Below the pieces are notes generated by a model. It saw nothing but the letters and a program-made list of their open reading frames with translations, searched no databases and was not told where the DNA came from. From Ephydatia muelleri (taxonomy: Eukaryota > Porifera > Demospongiae > Spongillida > Spongillidae): DNA of 64,000 nucleotides. Shown piece by piece: positions 56,460-64,000 of the stretch. The translations under genes and the position numbers were made by a program. The stretch's first letter is position 1. Every line of letters starts with the position of its first letter. The stretch lies in the NCBI GenBank assembly GCA_013339895.1, contig JABACO010000002.1, forward strand, positions 6,430,396 to 6,494,395, given 5' to 3'.

Positions 56460-57478
56460 CTGTGTGAAGTAATGTCCACGATGTTATGATGACTGACACA
56501 CACGAGGTTAAGGGATGGTGTGCAAACCGACTGTGTGTGGCTAACATAGCTATGGACCTTGAGTGTGGGTGTGTGCAATTGTACTCACAATACACAAAAC
56601 TTCGCAAGTATGGATCATTCAATTCATGGATGATTCAAGCACCCTGAATTTTGATTATGACCAAATATGGTCACTCAAAAGCAAAGCCCTAGTTCAATTT
56701 ACTCATCATATGTTTTTGCAGTTCCATTCGCTGCACACACTGTTGCATTTCCAAACGTTTATATGAATGAACTTTTTTTTGTCAAGGTCGCGAAGTACTC
56801 ACAGTATGCACACATACACATAAACAGACTAACATCTCCTTATCTCCACTTGGCCCAATACTTCACATAGCTGTGCATCTGTCATTACAGGGACACATTC
56901 ATGACTCACATGAGCATCAAGGATTGAATCAATGTGCGCAAAGTAACTGTGAGTGTGTAACATAGCTTCCTTGAGCTAATGTGAAACATTATTTACTACA
57001 TGCATCTGTTTTATTAAATACAGGAAACAACATAAATATAATATTTTTTAAGTTAAAATGCTTTTAGCATACCTAATCTCTTTCGGGTGTTGAACCACTC
57101 CACCCTCCTCAACGCAACCTTTTTCATCACAAGAAATAGCAACTACAATTGGTTCTAACAAATTATTGATTTAACCCCTCCACCCTCCCCTCTCTGTAAT
57201 CTATACACGAGATTTAGTGAAAGAGTAATCTCACCAGTCTCCTTCTATGACTCTCTATAATCTATAGTGTAGCTACTGAAATAGCATGTGTGTGTGTGTA
57301 TGTGTGTGTATGTGTATTGTGTAAATATTATTAATATGCATGTACTGAAATCAGCTGACAAGGGTTCATAGAAAATAATTCCTGTCATTTTAGATTAAAT
57401 AAGGGAGGAGTGTGGTTTCCAGGCAACAAGAAAACAATACTAAGTACACCCGTGCATTATTCTTGCACATCAATAATT

Positions 57479-57517
<39 letters not shown>

Positions 57518-58175
57518 TGTAAAGACACACACCATTTTTAACAGAAATGCAATTGAGCAAACCACGAACTGAATCTTTGAATAAAGCAGAATGAGAACCT
57601 CTGTATACACCAAATAGTGGAGATTAATGGAGTCATGCCCCAGGCCATGTAGGAAGGGCCATCATAACTGTAATGGTACTGTACCTAGTATCCTCCTTTT
57701 TGCACCACCAATCCTACATGTACATCCTACAGATCACTTCCTCGATAGAGAAATTAGCTTATTTACTTGTTTCCCTGATTATTATTCCCTCCCCTCCTCC
57801 CCAGGACAGTATTGATAGCTATTGGTTCAGTTCTAAACACATATTCTTGGTACCGCTTTTGCTCAGTAGCCCACTGTGAGTCTTGGTACCACTTTGTGCT
57901 TGGACTCGGGGGTCTTCTTCAGTCGTACCTGGTACTCTTCCACTATCACTAAACGTAATACAATGACAACCACCTGCCGAGTTTCTACTTAAGACAATAG
58001 TAATATCATAATTGCACATGATACTTGCAGCCAGGCAACCGTTACACCTGCTATACATTACGACAAGAATCGATTCTCCCAACTGGAAAGAAAGTTTCTA
58101 GGTTTTTGTCACTATTGCATAGTAAGTATTAATAAGTTGTGTAGGTCAATCAATTTTATTTAGGGTCACAAACCT
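56460..58175 (-). other. Intron unit of the second LRR gene
   Basis: This contains GT (57287-57315) and CA (57480-57512) tracts and the recurring open frame 57819-58082. The part from about 57640 is the second copy of the segmental duplication. No exon was found. Confidence 0.55.
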
Positions 58176-59784
58176 CAGCGGCGGATCCAGGGGGGGGGGG
58201 GGGGGGGGGGGGGGGCACTCGGGGCACGTGCCTCCCCCCCCCCCCCCCCCCAATACATAACTTTGCAGGCCGTAATAGTTACACGCTTGCGCTGCCTATT
58301 GCATTGATACACGTACACATGAACTCTACTACTGTACTATATCCCGGGCCCCTCAATACGCTATCATAATTCACTGGTTGAAGCACAGTTCCAAAAGGTA
58401 TTGTAAAATTTGCCACATGTACCTTTCATGTGAAATATTAACTGCTAGATATACTATTATTCAGATACGCTTGAATGATACCAAACATGGGGAAATGTAC
58501 CAAGAAGCTTGCAGTCTTGCTCATTCTGTTGATGTTAACCCATCAAACCACAAATTTGTGGGACGTCAACAGCATCGCAGCAATGCTCACGATCAAGAGG
58601 ATACTGTTGAAGAGTACTATAGGATTAACATCTGTGACGGAGCCGAGCTAACTCTAATATGCATTTTGTAATTGATCGTCTGAGCATGCGCGTATGGGTA
58701 TATATTGGGATGTATTGTGATTAATAACATTCTGGTTCTCGGGTTTTATTTCTATAACGGAAGATGGACGTCGTTACTGTCGGAGGTTAGCCACACACCA
58801 CAATTCCATTTCTGGACCATTTGCTGTCTGAGTTTGAAAACAGGTAATCAATAATTACTTTGCATTTGTATAGCCAGATCTCTAAACGTAATACATTTAA
58901 AAAAAAAAAGATGGACTTACATGTAGTAATGTTTCATTACCTCCTTCATATGCATGATTAATTGTAGATTTTTTGAACTAAATCTGCAAGCATTAAAGGG
59001 CTTTACTATATTGCACTCACTTACTGCTGTAACAATCCTAAAGCATGATGATCTCAAATATTTTATGGATGATTTGCCATATCTGCAGTCATTACCACAA
59101 GAGCTCGAACTTTGGCAGGTAAATATAGTTTAGTATTAGCAAATCGCAATGTTATAAATAATATAAATCACAGCTTTTCTGGTCCACTACTAACGTAACC
59201 AATCGACCCAATAATCTTGTTGTCTCTACTAGCTTGTAGCAAAGTGCAGTTTCCCATTATTTATACAATCCTCCACATCATGGCAGTATGGCCCCTGACT
59301 AGTTGTGAAGCAGAACGATCATTTACAGAATTACCTGACATCGACGATGAAAGAGGATCGTTTAAATGGTTGGCTCTTATGATGGTCCACCGTACCATCT
59401 CTGTGTCAGTCAAGAACATCATCTACACATTTGCGGCAAGGCATCCTCGAAGAATGAGATTGGAACATATACAGCGCTATGCCATAATGTTGTGTAGATA
59501 ATACATGTGCACGCCATTTCATTTTCATTACCATGCGTATATACTAGTACCGTAAACATGTGCGTTTTATTATTATTAAACAGCGCAAAACCCAACCGGT
59601 GAAAACAGCTTTATTTTAACGCGTTTTATGATAGGAATATAATAAAGTTGCAAAGCTTCTGGGGCTCCGCCCCACATCCCAATGTGGGAGCTTACAGCGC
59701 TCCCCCATACCCCTGGGGCAGGAGGGGTACCCCCTCCCGCACCCACCATACGTGCCCCCCCTCCCAAACCTGGATCCGCCGCTG
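58176..59784 (+). mobile_element. hAT-type element, copy 2
   Basis: This is the same element and same insertion site as copy 1 (flanked by AACCT at 58171-58175 and 59785-59789), duplicated with its surroundings. The G run near the left end is about 25 bases here against about 10 in copy 1. The transposase remnants are the same (58378-58671 and 59217-59501 frames). Confidence 0.85.
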
Positions 59785-60390
59785 AACCTACATTCTACTC
59801 CCACACATGGCATTTCTGTCTAATACTTAGACAGCCAATGGTTGTACATGTTATCTATAGGGTAAGGCACTCCTGCATGGAAGAAATATTCAAATTGAAA
59901 TTTATTTCGTCTTTGTACGACGTTCCTAACTTGAGTTACACGTGGACGAAGGAGGAGAAAATTAAATGGCTGATATTGAAGTCCAGACCTGTTGCTCCAA
60001 ATGTTTAACAAAGCGTTTGTTGTATGTACATACTAGATTATATGTAAGCGGGCGAGTGGAGGCAACACACCGTTATCGTTTTAAAACATACAAACTAAAA
60101 CTCCCCCCATGGAGCCAATCCTACATAGGTACACAAGCGCGAGTCCTGATTATTTCTCCTCAGCCATAAAAGCCTTCTTCAACAGCGTTTAATATTTGCA
60201 AATTCGATATTTGTCTTAGTCTAGTGTTACACACGCTGTATGGTACCGCATAAAACACTACATTTACACACGTAATATGCTTTTAATATGCCATCATCAT
60301 TCCAAAATAATAGGTAAGTAGTGCACAGAGAGATATGATGTAATGCTCTTTCATACATGTATGGACATACTTGCATTATGTCATTCTTAC

Positions 60391-60558
60391 CAAGGCATGA
60401 TGCTGTCTCATTATCAATGGTGCTCCATGACAGGACCAGGGTTTCCAACTTGGTATTGACTTGAACACCTTTGATCACTTCTTCTAATCCCTCTGGTTGT
60501 AGTCCACATCCATCAAGGTCCAGTTTCTTAAGAGTATTATTCTCCTTCAACATCATAC
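60391..60558 (-). CDS. LRR cassette exon with mosaic sequence
   Basis: This 168-bp phase 1-1 exon has variable positions KKLDLDGCGL and ETLVLSWSTIDNETASC. It differs from its duplicate at 51945 only at the K-K (V in the duplicate) and N-E-T (N-K-R) positions; both alternatives match the cassette at 6647, which suggests exchange between cassettes. Confidence 0.85.
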
Positions 60559-60644
60559 CTGTGTGAAGTAATGTCCACAACATTGAGACTTCTTATGATG
60601 ACTGACACAGGTGTGTGCATGCGTACACTGCATACATGTATCCA

Positions 60645-60803
60645 CTAAGATAAAGAGAAAGAGAGGATGATGCAAGTCCCTTTCTGTTTCAGTGATATAA
60701 GTTCTCTTTTGTATCGTTGTGATTGAACATCATTAAATTTTTGTATATATTCCCATTTGAGAGTTGTTGAATAAAGATTCCGTCTAAACACATTGTAGTG
60801 TTT
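60645..60803 (-). pseudogene. Decayed relative of the terminal exon (type B)
   Basis: This closely matches 54154-54318, with the same acceptor and the same early stop in the LRR-compatible phase. Confidence 0.45.
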
Positions 60804-61684
60804 CTTTAGACAACAAGTTTGAAGTACAGCATGCAAAGAATTTATTTTGCAGTGTGGTATGCAATAAATGATAAAAAGGTCTCCTCAGACTATTAAAGTG
60901 TACATTTTATTTAATTATTTTGTAACAAATCATCGCATGTTTTCAATTCCATTCGTTGCACAAACACGTTGTGCTGTTACATGTAACATGTTTCTGTCAA
61001 AGTGAGGCACTCGCAATCCCTTCCCACACACACACACACACCGCACATATCACATACACACACTCTGGACTAGGGAGATTTAATTAAGAGATAAATTACA
61101 CAATTACATGTACTGTACATCATAACTCAATGCCTTGTTATACAAGTAACATTAATTAGTGGCAAGGCTTAGTACTGAACTTTAGCATCATATATATAAT
61201 TCGTTGTATTGTTATATTTCTGTGCTTCTGTTATTACTGTATTTCATATTGCTTAAACATACAAAAAGATACTACAATACTCAATCCAAAACTGAACCTG
61301 TGGTTTAACTTTCTGTTGCATAGACTGCAATACCTACTCCATTATTAGACACGGTGTAAACATGCAGGTCTGTTTTTAGATGCAGGTGGGAATCGTTAAA
61401 ATTTAAATAATGTCTCACAATTAGGAAACGACATCACTTTTTAAGTTTGCTTTTAGCATACCTTTTCTCTTTCGGGTGATGAACCACTCCCCCCTCCTCA
61501 ACGCAACATTATTCATCACAAGAAATAGCAACTACAATTGGTTCTAACAAATTATTGATTTAACCCCTCCATCCCCCTCTCTGTAATCCATGCACGAGAT
61601 TTAATGCAAGAGTAATTTTGTTCACAAGAGTCTCACCAGTTTCCTCTTATGACACTAGAATCTATAGTGCAGCTACTGAAATAG

Positions 61685-61938
61685 CGTGTGCGTGTGTGTC
61701 TGTGTGCATGTATGTGTGTGTGTCTGTGTGCATGTGTTGCATACATGTATCATGTTATGTAGCATGTGCATTGTGTAAATAATATTAATATGCAAACAAT
61801 GCATGTACTAAAATCAGCTTGCGAAGGTTCAAAATGGTTCCTGTCATTCTTAGTTTAAATGTGGGAGGGGTGTGGTTTCCAGGCAACAAGAAAACAATAC
61901 TAAGTACACCCGTGCATTATTCTTCCACATCAATAGTT

Positions 61939-61982
<44 letters not shown>

Positions 61983-62035
61983 ACACACACACTCACACAT
62001 GTATACCCACACACACACACATACGTGTACAGACA
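61685..62035. repeat. Paired GT-rich and CA tracts
   Basis: The GT-rich tract at about 61685-61735 and the longer CA tracts at about 61938-62020 show the same pairing as in the other units. The surrounding 60804-63015 is intron sequence with the recurring open frame 62341-62682 and no other feature seen. Confidence 0.85.
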
Positions 62036-63015
62036 TACATGTACAGACACAAATCATTTTTATCAGAAATGCAATCAATTGAGCAAATCACGAACTGAAT
62101 CTTTGAATAATGCAGAATAAGAACCTCTGTAAACACCAAATAGTGGAGATTAATGGAGTCATGCCCCAGGCCATGTAGGTAGGGCCATCATAACTGTAAT
62201 GGTACTGTACCTAGTATCCTTGCTTTTTGCACCACCAATCCTACATCCTACAGATCACTTCCTCAATAGAAAAATTATCTTATTTACTTGTTTCCCTGAT
62301 TATTATTCCCTCCCCCTCCTCCCCAGGACAGTATTGATAGCTATTGATTCAGTTCTAAAAACATATTTTTGGTACCGCTTTGTGCTTGGACTTGGGGGTC
62401 TTCTTCAGTCGTACCTGGTACTCTTCCACTATCACTAAACGTAATACAATGACAACCACCTGCCGAGTTTCTACTTAAGACAATAGTAATATCATAATTG
62501 CGCATGATACTTGCAGCCAGGCAACCGTTACACCTGCTATTAATTACGACAAGAATCGATTCTCCCAACTGGAAAGAATGTTTGTAGGTTGTTGTCGCTA
62601 TTGCATAGTACATGTAAGTGTTAATAAGTTGTGTAAGAGGATCCATTTTATTCTGGGTCACAAACCTATATTCTGCTCCCACGCACGAAATTTCTGTCTA
62701 ATATCTTGACCGGCTGATGGTTGTACATGTTATTTAAATTAAATGGCTGACATTGAAGCCAATCCTACATAGGTACACTAGCGTGGGTCCTGATTATTTT
62801 CTCCTCAGCCATAAAAGCCTTTGTCAACAGAGTTCAATATTTGGCAATTTTGACATTTGTCTTAGTCTAGTGTTACACAAGCTGTATGGTACCACATAAA
62901 ACAACATTTAGACACGTGATATGCTTTTAATATACCATCATCATTCCAAAATAATAGGCACAGAGTAATTCTCTTTCATACATGTATGGACATACTTGCA
63001 TTATGTCATTCTTAC

Positions 63016-63183
63016 CAAGGCATGATGCTGTCTTGTTATCAATAGTGTTGCCTGACAGGTCCACAGTTTCCAACATGGTATTGACTTGGACACCTTTGAT
63101 CACTTCTTCTAATCCCTCTGGTTGTAGTCCACATCCCCCAAGGTTCAGTACCTTAAGAGTATTATTCTCCTTCAACATCATAC
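63016..63183 (-). CDS. LRR cassette exon
   Basis: This 168-bp phase 1-1 exon has variable positions KVLNLGGCGL and ETVDLSGNTIDNKTASC. It lies 802 bp from the cassette at 63818, the basic tandem unit length. Confidence 0.85.
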
Positions 63184-63379
63184 CTGTGTGAAGTAATGTC
63201 CACAATGTTGAGACTTGTTATGATGACTGACACACATGAGGGTCAGGGATTGAATCAATGTGCATTAAGTGACAGTGTGTGTCTAACATAGCTATGGTCC
63301 TTGAGTGTGGCTGTGTGTAATTGCTAAACATACAATGTATGCTTGAAAAGGTGTGTGCATCTATACAGTGATGCATCCA

Positions 63380-63597
63380 CTATGCAAAGCCATCAGTTTG
63401 TGTGTAAGGGGAAGGGGCAGAGAGGTGTAAGTCCCTTTCTGTTTCAGTGATATAATTCTCATTTGTGTCATTGAAATTGTACACATGATGCAGTGGAGCC
63501 TCTCCTCCCACTCCCATGTGACTCAACATGTTATTTACTGTGGTCCCATATTGAGAGTTGTTGGATATCATTTCCTTCAATAACCGTTTTTCTGTTT
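63380..63597 (-). CDS. Phase-matched terminal exon, copy 3
   Basis: This has the same 218-bp structure as 7012-7229; the tail reads ...SPYTQTDGFA-stop (one residue different). The acceptor AG is kept (GTGTACAG). It lies between the cassettes at 63818 and 63016. Confidence 0.5.
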
Positions 63598-63817
63598 CTG
63601 TACACTACAATTGTGCTACACAGATACTGAAAAAAAAAAAACAACTTTTATTTGCAAGTGTGGATATTACAGGTCGTGGATGGCTGATTCAAGCACCCTG
63701 GATTTTGGTTATGACCAAATATGGTCAGTCAAAACAATGCCCTAGTTCAATCTACATCATCCAATGTAATGCTCTTTCATGTACATACTGTTCCACATTG
63801 TATGATGTCATTCTTAC

Positions 63818-63985
63818 CAAGGCATGATGCTCTCTTGTTATCAATGGTGTTGTTTTTCAGGTCCAGGGTTTCCAACTTGGTATTGACTTGAACACCTTTG
63901 ATCACTTCTTCTAATTCCTCTGGTTGTAGTTCACATCCCTCAAGGCCCAGTACCTTAAGAGTATTATTCTCCTTCAACATCATAC
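63818..63985 (-). CDS. LRR cassette exon at the right edge
   Basis: This 168-bp phase 1-1 exon has variable positions KVLGLEGCEL and ETLDLKNNTIDNKRASC, with QPEELEEV in place of QPEGLEEV. It is the most upstream exon of the second LRR gene that is visible; its acceptor is just inside the window. Confidence 0.85.
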
Positions 63986-64000
63986 CTGTGTGAAGTAATG

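Larger units (their letters stand above)
57640..60728. repeat. Segmental duplication, copy 2 (partner 49200-52284)
   Basis: This is nearly identical to 49200-52284. The largest differences seen are the length of the G and C runs near 58190-58252, single bases, and a cluster of changes inside the LRR exon. Confidence 0.85.

Overview
The window looks like nuclear DNA of an early-branching animal, most likely a demosponge. The reasons are NLR-type immune-receptor exons with short introns (one is about 51 bp), heavy (CA)n and (GT)n content, and a mix of Ty3-like, RLE-type LINE, hAT, piggyBac and Tc1/mariner elements. Calling it a sponge is an inference. All host genes I can support lie on the minus strand and are split into exons; I see no bacterial-style operons and no RNA genes.

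1-18 kb holds most of an NLR gene read right to left: a pre-NACHT exon (17769-17992), a NACHT exon (16979-17717), a death-fold exon in an unexpected place (16284-16565), a winged-helix/start-of-LRR pair (15017-15163, 14259-14840), then 168-bp LRR cassette exons (13812, 7452, 6647 and one cut by the window start). Every cassette is flanked by phase-1 introns and encodes two 28-residue LRRs. Some are followed by a phase-matched terminal exon with its own stop (7012, 13373, 63380). A young-looking Ty3-like LTR element (7623-13174) sits within a few bases of one splice acceptor, and an older broken one (1046-5372) lies further on.

18-30 kb is mostly intergenic: three copies of one RLE-type LINE (18560-19200, 26786-29890, 30030-30503), a 37-base poly-G run, an inverted repeat and a few weak exon candidates.

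30.5-42.3 kb is an AT-rich, duplicated region built around a 33-codon ankyrin-repeat exon. Four DNA elements have landed in different copies: a 250-bp hairpin MITE, a 1.8-kb transposon carrying a RAG1 N-terminus-like zinc/RING protein, a piggyBac element with a 24-bp minisatellite inside, and a deleted Tc1/mariner element. The sister copies preserve the empty sites.

42.3-49 kb has a retroelement scrap, the last exon of a second LRR gene (45252-45613), and a decayed hAT transposase of the P52rIPK/ZMYM1-like type.

49-64 kb is the cassette array of that second LRR gene, also on the minus strand: six LRR exons (63818, 63016, 60391, 56298, 53779, 51945) spread over duplicated introns. The introns carry related hAT elements and paired GT/CA tracts, and include a near-identical duplication about 8.45 kb apart.

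Taken together, the most interesting system is a cassette-based receptor locus. The LRR scaffold is nearly constant, variation is concentrated at the predicted solvent-exposed beta-strand positions, intron phases are interchangeable, alternative terminal exons exist, and there are traces of tandem duplication and gene conversion.
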